In this document: positions 8,640-16,756 of the stretch, one piece after another | Position numbering within the stretch: the stretch's first letter is position 1 | Layout: every line of letters begins with the position of its first letter | Source of the DNA: Chrysochromulina tobinii | Taxonomy: Eukaryota; Haptophyta; Prymnesiales; Chrysochromulinaceae | Length of the DNA stretch: 26,600 bases | Direction: 5' to 3' | NCBI GenBank assembly: GCA_001275005.1 | Contig: JWZX01001569.1 | Location: 1 to 26,600, forward strand | Translations under genes and position numbers: made by a program | The notes under the pieces: model-generated | What the model saw: the letters and a program-made list of their open reading frames with translations, nothing else | Databases searched by the model: none | Told to the model about the DNA's origin: nothing

Positions 8640-9075
8640 GTATTGGGCCTGAGCGTACACGGAACGCACCCAATAGAAGAGCAGACTGGCCGCCGCAGAA
8701 ATACTGCGCATCTGCTCCGCCTTGAACGGCTCCACGAGCGCCCTCATCCGCACCGTCGCCTCCAGCGTCACGGAAGATGGCTTGAAGCTCCGCAGCTGCC
8801 GCAAGATCGCCTCGGCGGAGGTGCGCATGAGGAAGGATTGGACATGGTCCCAGTCGCTTTCTGAGTGCTGCGAACACGTGCGCACGTCGGATGCGGCCGT
8901 CAGTATTGCGTGCGCGCGTATCGGCAGACTGTGTGCGGGATGAGCGAGACACGTACCCCGAGAGCAATGCACATCGCACTAAGGCAACATTTGACACCGT
9001 GGGGGGCACCCGCAGCTCCGTTGCGGGACATCGACTTCAGCTCCTGGATGACGTTACGGGAGATCAGGACCGCCG
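8640..9075 (-). pseudogene. Dynein heavy-chain stalk fragment (two exons, truncated)
   Basis: On the minus strand, about 9075-8957 encodes RNVIQELKSMSRNG...CCLSAMCIALG. A GT-AG intron of 89 nt (8956-8868, gtacgt...ttcgcag) follows, then 8867-8640 encodes SDWDHVQSFLMR...MRSISAAASLLFYWVRSVY. The spliced order matches the dynein heavy-chain region at the end of stalk coiled coil 1 and the microtubule-binding segment, where family members show '..EIKS..PP..V...MEAVC..LG', 'DW..A..FL' and 'V.K.S.AA..L..WV.AM..Y'. Neither the AAA modules upstream nor the VxPKR-type continuation downstream is visible; the frame runs to TGA-type stop only through non-homologous sequence ending near 8499. Family heavy chains exceed 4000 residues, so this is a relic or captured fragment. 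A live, very small gene cannot be formally excluded. Confidence 0.65.
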
Positions 9076-9720
9076 CGGAGCGCCGTACGGCGCGGAGCGC
9101 CGTGCGAGGCGACGGAGGGGCACTGAGCGCTGTGCGAGGCGACGGAAGGGCACTGCTGGCCATGGCGTGACGCGCTTGACCACACACAATCGTGTCGGAC
9201 CCCTCGTGCCCTGCCTGCCGGGATCGTTACAGAAGTCGGATGTCGGGTGTTTGCGACGGCGTTCTCGAATGAAAACAACCACCGAAGAAACACCTAGAAC
9301 TAGGATACGCCCGGTCTAAATGTAGCCAGCGCCCTCGACGTTTCAAAGAGTTACGTCAAAATGCAGCACTTCTTCGACACGAGTTTCGTCACGACAAGTC
9401 GCCTGAGCGCTGACGTTCGAGCCTGGTCTCGCACTGGCCTAATATGGCAGTGCCCTCTGACACTCCAGCTTGGAGAGGAGTACCTGCCGTCCTCAGCGAG
9501 GAGCTCAAAGGCATTCTGTGATGGCAACGCTCCCATGGCGCTCACTACGGCGCTCACAGAGACGCTGCCGCCCAGCTCGCGGAGCCGCAGGATCTGCGGC
9601 ACGCAAGCCAGCTCTTCGTAGCCTCAGTAGTCTCAAAATGAGATGCTCACTGCCATCAGCACCGGGTTCGTGCCGCGCTTGCAGCGTCTCGGCTTCTGCC
9701 GACAATCGAGCGGCCGCTCG
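9076..9720. other. Region without a recognised gene
   Basis: Near 9080-9160 there is an imperfect ~30-nt tandem repeat built on gtgcgaggcgacgga. A minus-strand open stretch around 9602-9351 (LRLRELGGSVSVSAVVSAMG) has coding-like composition and a GT donor-like site after GAGGACGGCAG, but I recognise no family and no proper start. Nothing else can be supported. Confidence 0.4.
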
Positions 9721-10188
9721 TCAAGCTGCTCGCTTCTCAGCGCTCATCCACATTCGGTATTGCCCCTCGGGGGTGATTGTTGTAATGACAAGCTCGCCGG
9801 CGTCGATCGCGTGCGTTATCCTCGTCGTGTTTGTCGAGCCTGAAATAATGTAGCCATCCGCCGAAGTCGTCTTCATCGTCGACACGAGAAGCTGGCCCTC
9901 GTCCTCCCAGGTTATCAAGGTGTCGATCGTGTATCCAAGCACCGTGAACGTAGTTGGCACGTTGACGCGTAGCTCATTCCACGAGCCAGTGAGCATCTTG
10001 GAGCGGAACAGGAAGCCATCACCATCTTCAAGGAATTCTCGTTGCGCCGTGAACTGCTGAAGGAGCGCGCGCACAGCCCACGGTAGGCCTTGCTCGCCGA
10101 GCACGCGGTGATAGTCGTCGTCCTCCATGCGCGTATAGGTCCACAGGCCGAGGAACTTGCTCGACTTCGCAGGACTGCTCGCCGCCAT
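9721..10188 (-). CDS. Fatty-acid-binding / lipocalin-like (calycin) protein
   Basis: The 155-residue minus-strand product starts at ATG 10188-10186 (MAASSPAKSSKFLGLW) and ends with TGA 9723-9721. It has the calycin N-terminal G-x-W (GLWTYTRMEDDDYHRVLG). Alternating beta-strand pattern follows (FLFRSKMLTGSW, LITWEDEGQLLVST, AGELVITTITPEG), ending in YRMWMSAEK, where FABPs place an Arg/Tyr binding motif. Length and strand layout match intracellular FABPs, about 130 residues. The expected role is cytosolic binding of a fatty acid or other small lipid in a beta-barrel. No signal peptide is seen. It is transcribed away from the zinc-finger gene at 10398, with a ~210-bp shared upstream region. Family assignment rests on pattern, not a search. 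Confidence 0.75.
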   Translation of the reverse strand: MAASSPAKSSKFLGLWTYTRMEDDDYHRVLGEQGLPWAVRALLQQFTAQREFLEDGDGFLFRSKMLTGSWNELRVNVPTTFTVLGYTIDTLITWEDEGQLLVSTMKTTSADGYIISGSTNTTRITHAIDAGELVITTITPEGQYRMWMSAEKRAA

Positions 10189-10397
10189 CTGCTTTCGTGC
10201 CACACCCTCGAGGGTGCCCCGCGCCCACCCAAGGACTTGCCCCAAAAGGTGCGGATTCCCGTTTCGTCATGTTTCGCGATCGCGACACGTGACTAAACAA
10301 CAGTACCGCCGGAGATGGTCTTCGCGTGAAAAGGCGCGGCCGTTACATTTCACGACTTCCTCGCTAACTGGGTCGCCCGCGGGTGCCGTCGACGAGA
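10189..10397. promoter_or_regulatory. Putative shared promoter of two divergent genes
   Basis: The FABP-like gene (minus) and zinc-finger gene (plus) start 209 nt apart and face away from each other. The interval holds a CACGTG palindrome at about 10285-10290. No TATA box is clear. Shared control is an inference from the spacing. Confidence 0.4.
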
Positions 10398-10694
10398 ATG
10401 AGCCGATCGACCTCGTCGGACGAAAGGGGGCAGCTTGCGTCGCCTACAAAGAGCGCCATGCCACTGCCCAGCCTCGGTGGAACGCTGGGGTTCGGCGTGC
10501 CAGAGCCGGAGCCGTTCTGCGTGTGCTGCAATAAGCACTTTGCAACGCTGGACCTTTACACTAACCACCTGCCGGGCAGCACGCACCGATCGAAGCTTGC
10601 GACGATGGGCACGGGAAAGCTCTTTGGCTGCGAGCCCTTGTACTCGCACATCTACGCCTTGCTGGAGCCAGTGCAACTACGGGAGACCGACTGA
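10398..10694 (+). CDS. Small U1-type C2H2 zinc-finger protein
   Basis: The 98-residue product starts at ATG 10398 (MSRSTSSDERGQ). A single zinc finger lies at residues 40-66: FCVCCNKHFATLDLYTNHLP with C41, C44, H57 and then H63 in GSTHRSKL. The spacing C-x2-C-x12-H-x5-H and the H.R.K.L end resemble U1-type/matrin zinc fingers of RNA-binding and splicing proteins. The remainder (GTGKLFGCEPLYSHIYALLE) is unassigned. It may act in RNA binding in the nucleus, by family. A second in-frame ATG at 10458 (MPLPSLGG) would also keep the finger. Stop is TGA 10692-10694. Confidence 0.75.
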   Translation: MSRSTSSDERGQLASPTKSAMPLPSLGGTLGFGVPEPEPFCVCCNKHFATLDLYTNHLPGSTHRSKLATMGTGKLFGCEPLYSHIYALLEPVQLRETD

Positions 10695-11060
10695 GTGAGG
10701 CGGCAGTGTGTGATTGATAAATCGGCGTTCCAGAGGCTGGAGTGGCACATGTGTGTGCATCCCTGGGAGAACTTAGCCGGCACTCGACCGTGCCGCGGGT
10801 CGCGGGCTGTGAGATAGGTACCCATGTGTTTGCATGCGCTCAACATCATGTTTACCGTATTCGCGTATCCAAACGAGCCGCGCGCGCACCGCTCACAACG
10901 CCGCCCCGCCCGGCACTGTGACTGTCTCGGACTCGGCATACGTCGACTGTGGGTGGGGTGGCGGTCCAGTCGCCACTCACGGCATCTCGCCACTCCGCAC
11001 ACGTGGCCACACGCGATCTCAACGCGATCTCGCGATCCGGCGGCGGCGTCGCGTCCATAC

Positions 11061-11199
11061 ACGGCGCCCATGACGGCGCCCATGACGGCGCCCATGACGG
11101 CCCGACCCTCCGCATCTGCAAGCGCATCGCCGCATGTGCGTTCACAGCCTCCAGTCTTGCGTTCACAGCCTCCGCATCTGCAAGCGCATCGCCGCATGT
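11061..11199. repeat. 12-nt tandem repeat and 28-nt direct repeat
   Basis: Three copies of gcgcccatgacg-type units lie at about 11064-11101. A 28-nt segment is repeated perfectly at 11110-11137 and 11172-11199. Between the two copies is a doubled gcgttcacagcctcc. Confidence 0.85.
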
Positions 11200-11270
11200 C
11201 CCACCAGCCCCCAAAGCTACTGTAAGGCCAGTTCGAATCACCACGCTGCCATCCGGGCATCCGAGCTCCT

Positions 11271-11330
11271 CCAATCTCATCCAATCTCATCCGATCTCAT
11301 CCGATCTCATCCGATCTCATCCGAGCTCAT
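11271..11330. repeat. 10-nt tandem repeat, six copies
   Basis: Six consecutive units of cc(g/a)a(t/g)ctcat-type sequence (consensus ccgatctcat) run from 11271 to 11330. The 10-nt period does not preserve a reading frame, which argues against coding. Confidence 0.95.
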
Positions 11331-11351
11331 CCATGCTATGCTTCTTGTACC

Positions 11352-11426
11352 GATCTGCATGCATCCGATCTGCATGCATCCGATCTGCATGCATCCGATC
11401 TGCATGCATCCGATCTGCATGCATCC
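11352..11426. repeat. 15-nt tandem repeat, five perfect copies
   Basis: gatctgcatgcatcc is repeated five times without a mismatch, then decays into gtgcatcc units to about 11445. Each unit contains the palindrome atgcat. Perfect identity suggests a recent expansion. Confidence 0.97.
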
Positions 11427-11658
11427 GTGCATCCGTGCATACGAGATCCTCCATGCTACCACCAGTCTTGCGTTCACAGCGTTCACAGCCTCCGCGTTCG
11501 CCGGTTCGCGCTGCGTTCGCCGGTTCGCCCGGTCAGGCAGCTATGAGGAGGGAACGCGCCTGTGCCCACGCCGGCGCTCAGGCATGGGTGTTCATCGACG
11601 GCGTCCCCTCGGTGCCTCACGAGAGAGGGCAAAGCCACGAGTAGCGACCCTTCAATAC

Positions 11659-11724
11659 ATGCGATCGGTCCATGCCCATGCGATCGGGCCCATGCGATCG
11701 GGCCCATGCGATCGGGCCCATGCG
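11659..11724. repeat. 14-nt tandem repeat with palindromic unit
   Basis: Three perfect copies of catgcgatcgggcc at 11677-11718, one imperfect copy at 11659-11672 and a partial one after. The unit includes CGATCG and GGGCCC palindromes. Confidence 0.93.
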
Positions 11725-11737
11725 AGAGCCTTGGCAA

Positions 11738-11870
11738 GGCCTTTCCCAAAGCCACCCGAAGGTCATTAGAGTCAATTAGAGGCTATCAGAGGCCATTCCC
11801 AAAGCCACCCGAAGGTCATTAGAGTCAATTAGCTATCAGAGGCCATTCCCAAAGCCACCCGAAGGTCACC
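11738..11870. repeat. 50-53-nt tandem repeat, two and a half copies
   Basis: Units start at 11738 (53 nt), 11791 (50 nt) and 11841 (partial), each beginning ggcc(a/t)ttcccaaagccacc. The last partial unit ends about 20 nt before the stop codon of the PX-domain gene, so the array is in its 3' flank. Confidence 0.93.
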
Positions 11871-11890
11871 CGCTGCTCATCCGAAGGCCA

Positions 11891-14800
11891 TCAGATCTGG
11901 GCACACGGGCAGCCGAGGCACGGGCAGCGTGCCGACAATTCGTCACGCCACATGCTGTGCACCCCGTTCACAGCGGCGGCCAGCACGTTCACAGCGGCGG
12001 CCAGCACACCGCCGATCGCCTCAATGCGTCTCTCAATGGATCCAGTCACCACAGTAACGGCACGTCCGCTCGCCGACACGGCGCGACCGCCCAACACGGC
12101 GCCGAGCACGACGCCAGGCGTGAGGGTACGCGCCGTGTCGAGCAGCGCCTTGTCGAGCGCCGACTCGACGGCCACCGCCGCGCCGAGCGCCCTGCGCGCC
12201 GCGCCGAGCGCCATGAGCGCCGTGCCGAGCACCGACGTCGCCATGGCACTCGAGGTTGCGATCTCGATGTGCTTGGCGCACGAGGAGCCTGCATGCTGGG
12301 CGCCGTGTCGGGCGGCCGCCCAGCCGGCCGCCGTGGCGCGCGCCGTGCCGAGCGCCGCCGCCGCCGCCGCCGCCGCGATCGAGCGCCAGCCACGGAGCGC
12401 CGTGCTGGTCGCCGCCGCGCCGCCTTCGGCCAAGGCATGCACGACGGCGGCCGCCATGGCTTTGGTAGCATTGCCTGCCGCCGCTGCGCTCGCGACGGCG
12501 CTGGTGCTCACGACGGCGCTCGCGTGCAGGACTCGAATGGCCTGACCGGTCGCCCAAGATGGCGCCTTACGGGTCGCCCGAGCCGCCGCGAGGATCGTCA
12601 ATCTCGTCAATCTTGCACCGCTCGTCACCGCCCCCGCGGAGGAGTTGCGCGCCGACTTCCACGCCGCCGAGATCGACGTGCACACGGTGTGCGGCGCAGG
12701 CTCTGCTTCGGCGTACGGCCCGTAGAAGAGGTCAGCCAGGAGGACGAGCCCGCGTCGTTCTGGGCGCTCAACGAACCCGCGTCGTTCTGGGCGCTCGTGC
12801 CCTGCGTCGGCGGCGACCAAGGGCTTGCAGATCGTTTGGCCGACTGCCGCCGCCGCCGTGTGCCCGAATGCGACCGTGGCGTTGCGCGCCGAGGCCCACA
12901 TCGCCGCTGCAGCGTCGCTCGTCAATCTCGTCAATCTCGTCAATCTCGCTGCCGCTTTGCTCGCGGATGCGCGCGACCACGCGGTGGCGGTGGCGGCACG
13001 CGCTGACGACCCCATCGTTGCCGTCGCGTAGCTGATGGCATAGATGGACTTGGAGAGTAGGATGCCGGCGAGGGTGTAGGCCCAGCGCGCGGCCGCCGCT
13101 GAGCGATCGGCCGCGCGGATGGCGCTCAACACGGCGCGGGTGGCGCACCCGTGGAGGGTGGACGCGCTCAACACGGCGCCCCGGTGGAGGGTGGACGCGC
13201 ACCCCTTGAGACGCGCGTGCACGTGCGCCGTCGCCGCCATCGCACCAGCCCTCGAGGCGCTCGTGGCGCTGCGTGTGCCGCGCGCCGCTGCTGCGCTCGC
13301 GCTCGATACGACGCGCGCCGTGTTGAGCACCGCGTCGCGCGCCGCCGTCGCCGTAACGGTAGGGGCACCGGCCGCCGTGTTGAGCGCCGCTCGCTGCGCC
13401 TTGAGCTTCTGAGCGGCCGCTCGCAGAGCCTGCGCCCCGCCCCCGCCCCCGCCCGCGTCGCCGCCGCCGCCCCCGCCCGCGTCGCCGCCGCCCGCGCGCT
13501 TAGTCAAGCCCAGGTGTGAATGGCGCTCAGTCAAGCCCAGGTGTGAATGGCTGCCGTCACGTGCCGTGCGCGCCGCCGCCGTCGTCGCCGTCGTGGGCGC
13601 ACCTGTGGGCGGGCGTGCAGGGGCGAGCAGGACGGGAATGCAGAGGAGCCCGAGGACTAGCAGCACGAGCCCGATCACTGTCATTGCCGAACGCCGCCAC
13701 GCCACATCCAAGTCCCACAGCGGCGCCCAGGGCGCCTTGGGCGCCGTCGTGGGCGCCGCGCTGGTGGGGGCGATGCGCAGAAAGGTGCCCGGCCCGTACT
13801 GGTAAAACGTCGCCGGTGCCACGTGTCGCTCCGCGGCGGCCACGTGGCGCTCTACCGATGCAGAGGACGTTGCGGAGATCTCGGAGATCTCGGCGGAGGT
13901 ACTGGTACGTGAGGATCCCTCAAGCTTGAGGCCTTGTGCGGCGTCGAGAACATTGCTGGTCGTCGCTTGGGCGATCGCGGCGTCAAGAACATTGCTGGCC
14001 GTCGCCTGGGCGATCGCGGCGGCGAGAATGTGGCTGGCCGTCGCCTGGGCGATCGCCTTGTAGTCGGTGGGCGATGCTGTGAACCCGTGGGCATCCGTCG
14101 CTGTGAAGACCTCGTCCGGTGTGAAGACCTCCTCGGCGATGGTGTGAAGGTCCTCGGCGATGGTGTGAAGGTCCTCGGTGATGGCGGTGGTCATCGAGCC
14201 CTCCTCCTCCACCGCGCCGTGCGTCGACGGCGTGGGCGAGGGCGGCACCGGGTCCGCCGCACCGGCCGCACCGGCCGCACCGGCCGCACCGCCCACCTTG
14301 CCAGCCGACGACACAACGCGCGCCGCCGCTTCGAGCTCCGCCGCGGTGGTCTCCTCCGAGGGCCTCACGTCAATCTCGTCAATCACGAGGCCCTCTGGCG
14401 GCGGCCGCCACGTCGACGTGTCGCTCAGCGCGCCGCGCAGCAGCTGGCGCAGCTGCGCGACGCCCGGTGTGTCGGCCGCATGCTCTTGCCAGTCGGACAG
14501 GCGGAGGACGACGACGAGACCTTGGAGCAGGACCTCCATGCACTGCGCGCGCTCGTCGAGCCACTTCTGATCAAAGGCGTTGGCGTTGAAGAGGTTGGCG
14601 GCCGAGCCCAGGCGCCACGCGTTCAGCGCGTCCAGCGGCAGCGTGCCCGCATGCTTAGCAGCGGAGAGCGCGTCCTTGTGGTCGTGCGCAAGCGTGGCGA
14701 CGAGGCTCTTGAGCACCGACCAGCGCACCCAGCAACTGCGCGTCTGCTCGCTCCCGCGACTCGAGGTGACGACCTTGAAGGCGGCAAACGTGCCGCTCTT

Positions 14801-14953
14801 GAGGCTATCCTCGAAGACCCAGTGCTCACACACGCTGATGCGCAGCTGGGACGAGTCGCTCGCGGGGGACTCTAGAGTCGCCCCCGTTGGCGAGCGCGCT
14901 GCTGCTGGGGAAGCTGGCTTCTCCTTCGTTGCGGCATGCACATCCGATTCCAT
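11891..14953 (-). CDS. PX-domain, transmembrane, alanine-rich protein
   Basis: The open frame gives 1020 residues from ATG 14953-14951 (MESDVHAATKEKP) to TGA 11893-11891. Residues ~36-175 look like a phox-homology (PX) domain: RISVCEHWVF, CWVRWSVLKSL (place of the RRYSDF motif), FDQKWLDERAQCMEVLLQGL and LRQLL. PX domains bind phosphoinositides, usually PI3P, on endosomal membranes. Residues ~200-400 are Ala/Ser/Thr-rich with three 13-residue repeats AIAQATASNVLDA. A single hydrophobic helix at ~423-444 (MTVIGLVLLVLGLLCIPVLL) is a likely membrane anchor. Residues 445-1020 are extremely alanine-rich, amphipathic and low in complexity, ending CPCLGCPCAQI with several Cys that could be lipidated. 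It may be a tail-anchored or trafficking protein. Domain order is inferred; undetected introns in the low-complexity part are possible. Confidence 0.75.
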   Translation of the reverse strand: MESDVHAATKEKPASPAAARSPTGATLESPASDSSQLRISVCEHWVFEDSLKSGTFAAFKVVTSSRGSEQTRSCWVRWSVLKSLVATLAHDHKDALSAAKHAGTLPLDALNAWRLGSAANLFNANAFDQKWLDERAQCMEVLLQGLVVVLRLSDWQEHAADTPGVAQLRQLLRGALSDTSTWRPPPEGLVIDEIDVRPSEETTAAELEAAARVVSSAGKVGGAAGAAGAAGAADPVPPSPTPSTHGAVEEEGSMTTAITEDLHTIAEDLHTIAEEVFTPDEVFTATDAHGFTASPTDYKAIAQATASHILAAAIAQATASNVLDAAIAQATTSNVLDAAQGLKLEGSSRTSTSAEISEISATSSASVERHVAAAERHVAPATFYQYGPGTFLRIAPTSAAPTTAPKAPWAPLWDLDVAWRRSAMTVIGLVLLVLGLLCIPVLLAPARPPTGAPTTATTAAARTARDGSHSHLGLTERHSHLGLTKRAGGGDAGGGGGGDAGGGGGGAQALRAAAQKLKAQRAALNTAAGAPTVTATAARDAVLNTARVVSSASAAAARGTRSATSASRAGAMAATAHVHARLKGCASTLHRGAVLSASTLHGCATRAVLSAIRAADRSAAAARWAYTLAGILLSKSIYAISYATATMGSSARAATATAWSRASASKAAARLTRLTRLTSDAAAAMWASARNATVAFGHTAAAAVGQTICKPLVAADAGHERPERRGFVERPERRGLVLLADLFYGPYAEAEPAPHTVCTSISAAWKSARNSSAGAVTSGARLTRLTILAAARATRKAPSWATGQAIRVLHASAVVSTSAVASAAAAGNATKAMAAAVVHALAEGGAAATSTALRGWRSIAAAAAAAALGTARATAAGWAAARHGAQHAGSSCAKHIEIATSSAMATSVLGTALMALGAARRALGAAVAVESALDKALLDTARTLTPGVVLGAVLGGRAVSASGRAVTVVTGSIERRIEAIGGVLAAAVNVLAAAVNGVHSMWRDELSARCPCLGCPCAQI
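13938..14054 (-). repeat. 39-nt coding tandem repeat, three copies
   Basis: Units 13938-13976, 13977-14015 and 14016-14054 encode AIAQATAS(N/H)(V/I)L(D/A)A three times in the PX-domain gene. The 13-residue amphipathic period fits a helical linker. Confidence 0.9.
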
Positions 14954-15377
14954 CGACGAGGAGAAACGTCGAGGCACGAAGACCCGAGAGCGGCACGTCC
15001 AACACCGAGCAGCACGCCGCCGCGTGAGCGCGTGAATCGGCAGCAAAGCGTACTAGTAATGAAGGGAATCCATCCATTCAGAGATTCTTGACGCGACGCG
15101 AGGGTGTGTGGGCTTCGCATGCAAGAGGGGGAAGGGGGGGGAAGGGGGGAGGACTAATTTGTCGATAGGTGAGGATAGAAAGCAGGGCTGCCGCATAGGT
15201 GAGGATAGAAAGCAGGGCTGCCGCACGTGATCACCGTGGCCCCAACGGCAACGGCACCTTCGCATCGGCGCCACTCACCGACTCCCGTCGCTCCTCGAGC
15301 AGCGGAGGCAGTGAGTCTCTCCCTGACTGGCCTCTCGAAGCCTCTCCGTACGCACCACGAGTCCACGACGGTGCGCC
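14954..15377. other. Upstream region of the PX gene with poly-purine tract
   Basis: No supported gene. It holds a purine-rich G tract at about 15123-15152 (runs of 5-8 G with single A or AA) and the 30-nt tandem duplication at 15165-15224. The G tract could form a G-quadruplex. Promoter function for the PX gene is only inferred. Confidence 0.5.
15165..15224. repeat. Perfect 30-nt tandem duplication
   Basis: The 30-nt unit beginning ataggtgaggatagaaagca occurs at 15165-15194 and again immediately at 15195-15224 without a mismatch. It contains gtgag and cag elements, so it has donor- and acceptor-like bases one period apart, but no coding frame around it suggests an intron. Confidence 0.95.
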
Positions 15378-15530
15378 TTGTGGATTGGCGACTCCGCGAC
15401 GGTGGAGAAGGCGGCGGCACGCAAGGCGAAACGCGACGCAGCACGCGAGGTGAAGGCGCGGGAGAAGGCAGAGAAGGCGCGGGATGAGGCGGAGAAGGTG
15501 GCAGCACGCGAGGCAGCACGCGACGCAGTG
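15378..15530 (+). other. Possible coiled-coil coding remnant
   Basis: One plus-strand frame reads VEKAAARKAKRDAAREVKAR and continues EKAEKARDEAEKVAAREAARDA, a charged Ala/Lys/Arg/Glu helix typical of real coiled coils. It has no ATG after the preceding in-frame stop (TGA 15324-15326), and beyond about 15530 it turns into non-protein-like sequence. It could be an exon of a gene I cannot reconstruct, or a chance reading of a GCG/GCA-rich repeat. Confidence 0.3.
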
Positions 15531-15542
15531 TTAGTTGATGTG

Positions 15543-16548
15543 CCATGTCTTTTCGTGTGGCCTTGGGCGTGTGCATGGCAGCTTGTGCGTGCCAACGCAC
15601 CCGAGGCGCTCGGCACGCACGCATGCCTCTGGCCCAAATTGGGTCTCTGCGCAATCAATCTGAGACGCAATCAGCATAAGCGGGTGACCGGCCAGCTCAC
15701 CATCGGCCAGCTCGGCCTCTCCTGCGCGCAGCTTCTCGCAGAGTGTGCGTTGGCAGAGCCCCGATGCAAGCCCGGCCCATGGAGGCTTGGCCCGACTTCC
15801 TTGATGAAATCGCGGGCGGCGACGCGTGCGTCGGCGATGCACGCATCCTTCAAGCCACCCTTCTTGTCACGCCAGATGTCGCCTCCAAGGTGCTCCAATT
15901 GGCGAAGATGCTGCCACAGCCCTCAAAATCACAGCTCTTGGGGTTGGGGCAACAGATCGGGCATTCGCGGCGGCGAGCATAATGAGCACATGCCTCTTTG
16001 GCCTGCGCCATCTCAGACCGTACCGACGCCTCAATGCGCGCCCATTCATCACCCTGCCCGCCCTTCTGCTCGTTCAGGGTCTGCTTCTCGGGGTGGTCGA
16101 CGTTGGGGCCACGCCACGTGCCCTATTGAGCAATCCACGCTATTTCTCGTACGTTACCGCGTCGATGACACGCCACGCGCGGCAAGTCTTCGCGCTTCGC
16201 TGTCAACGCCTGATGCGCTGACATTGCTTTCTCCGTGATGATCTCGAGGACAACCATGTCGCTGAAACAAGCCCAGCCAATCTCTTCCACCAACTCGGAA
16301 AACGCGGACGAGCCACGATTTTGTACGTATTGGCGAAGACGGCGCGCGAGGACTGCGTCCCGCCCCATACCCATGTGGTCGGCGGCCTGGCCGATCCTCT
16401 GGATGCCCTTGAGATGCTCGTACTTCTTCGGCGGTTCGAGGAGGATGATCGCGTAGATGTAGATGGTGCACGCGTGCCTAGCGAGCTCAAGCACCCTCGC
16501 CTTTTGCCGCGCCGACGTGACATGCCCGCCCTTCTTTCTTGGCGGCAT
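15543..16548 (-). pseudogene. Decayed gene of unknown family with a Cys cluster
   Basis: The minus strand opens at ATG 16548-16546 with MPPRKKGGHVTSARQKARVL and continues with protein-like sequence (FSELVEEIGWACFSDMVVLE) to an in-frame TAG at 16125-16123. The same frame then goes on without a break in character: PEKQTLNEQKGGQGDEWARI, then ECPICCPNPKSCDFEGCGSI near 15960-15920. At about 15900 the plausible sequence jumps to another frame (LEHLGGDIWRDKKGGLKDAC) and later again (LCEKLRAGEAELADGELAGH, then down to TAA near 15543). This pattern of one stop and two frame changes suggests a pseudogene; undetected short introns are an alternative. The Cys cluster C-x2-C-C-x5-C-x4-C could bind zinc. 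I recognise no family; a transposon-derived protein is possible. Confidence 0.45.
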
Positions 16549-16756
16549 CGTGGACCGCTGCGCAGATTTAGAGGACACTGCGAAAAAACGAAACGAGCAA
16601 GTTCGAAACGATTTCTGTTAATGCATGCAAAAATTTATGAATCGTTTATAGGACAATCTATGAAAAGTACACGGCTCACTAGAGTCAAATTTACAGTAAG
16701 AAAACAGCGCGCGCGCGCAGGGGCGGAGTAGGTGCCGGAAGTTTCTGAATCGAACG
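16549..16756. promoter_or_regulatory. Short divergent upstream region
   Basis: 208 nt between the start of the decayed minus gene and the plus-strand gene at 16757. It is notably AT-rich (tttctgttaatgcatg, aaaatttatgaatcg) against the GC-rich genes and ends in a (gc)n run near 16708. Promoter role is inferred from position. Confidence 0.4.

Larger units (their letters stand above)
10695..11890. other. Intergenic minisatellite cluster
   Basis: About 1.2 kb without a supported gene. Frames stay open over long stretches only because the repeats lack stops. From about 11060 to 11880 at least six different tandem or near-tandem repeats follow each other (listed separately). The segment 10695-11050 shows nothing recognisable. 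Confidence 0.7.

Noticed and set aside
8401-9009. 202-codon minus-strand open frame
   Set aside because: Overlaps the dynein-like exon in another frame; the dynein frame has recognisable family pattern and this one does not.
9351-9602. Minus-strand exon LRLRELGGSVSVSAVVSAMG as part of the dynein fragment
   Set aside because: Composition looks coding and a donor-like site follows, but I could not match it to any dynein region or other family.
11215-11245. T-loop-like string agttcgaatcac suggesting a tRNA
   Set aside because: No acceptor stem, D arm or anticodon arm can be drawn around it.
11271-11426. CRISPR-like array
   Set aside because: The 10- and 15-nt units are directly tandem with no spacers, so they are minisatellites.
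11957-13006. 349-codon plus-strand open frame
   Set aside because: Arg/Gly/Ala-rich shadow of the alanine-rich PX-domain gene on the other strand; GC-rich repeats lack stops.
13934-14875. 313-codon plus-strand open frame with GDRG repeats
   Set aside because: It is the antisense reading of the 39-nt repeats and PX region of the minus-strand gene.
15378-16238. 286-codon plus-strand open frame as one gene
   Set aside because: Only the first ~50 codons look like protein (charged coiled coil); there is no ATG start and the rest is opposite better minus-strand sequence.
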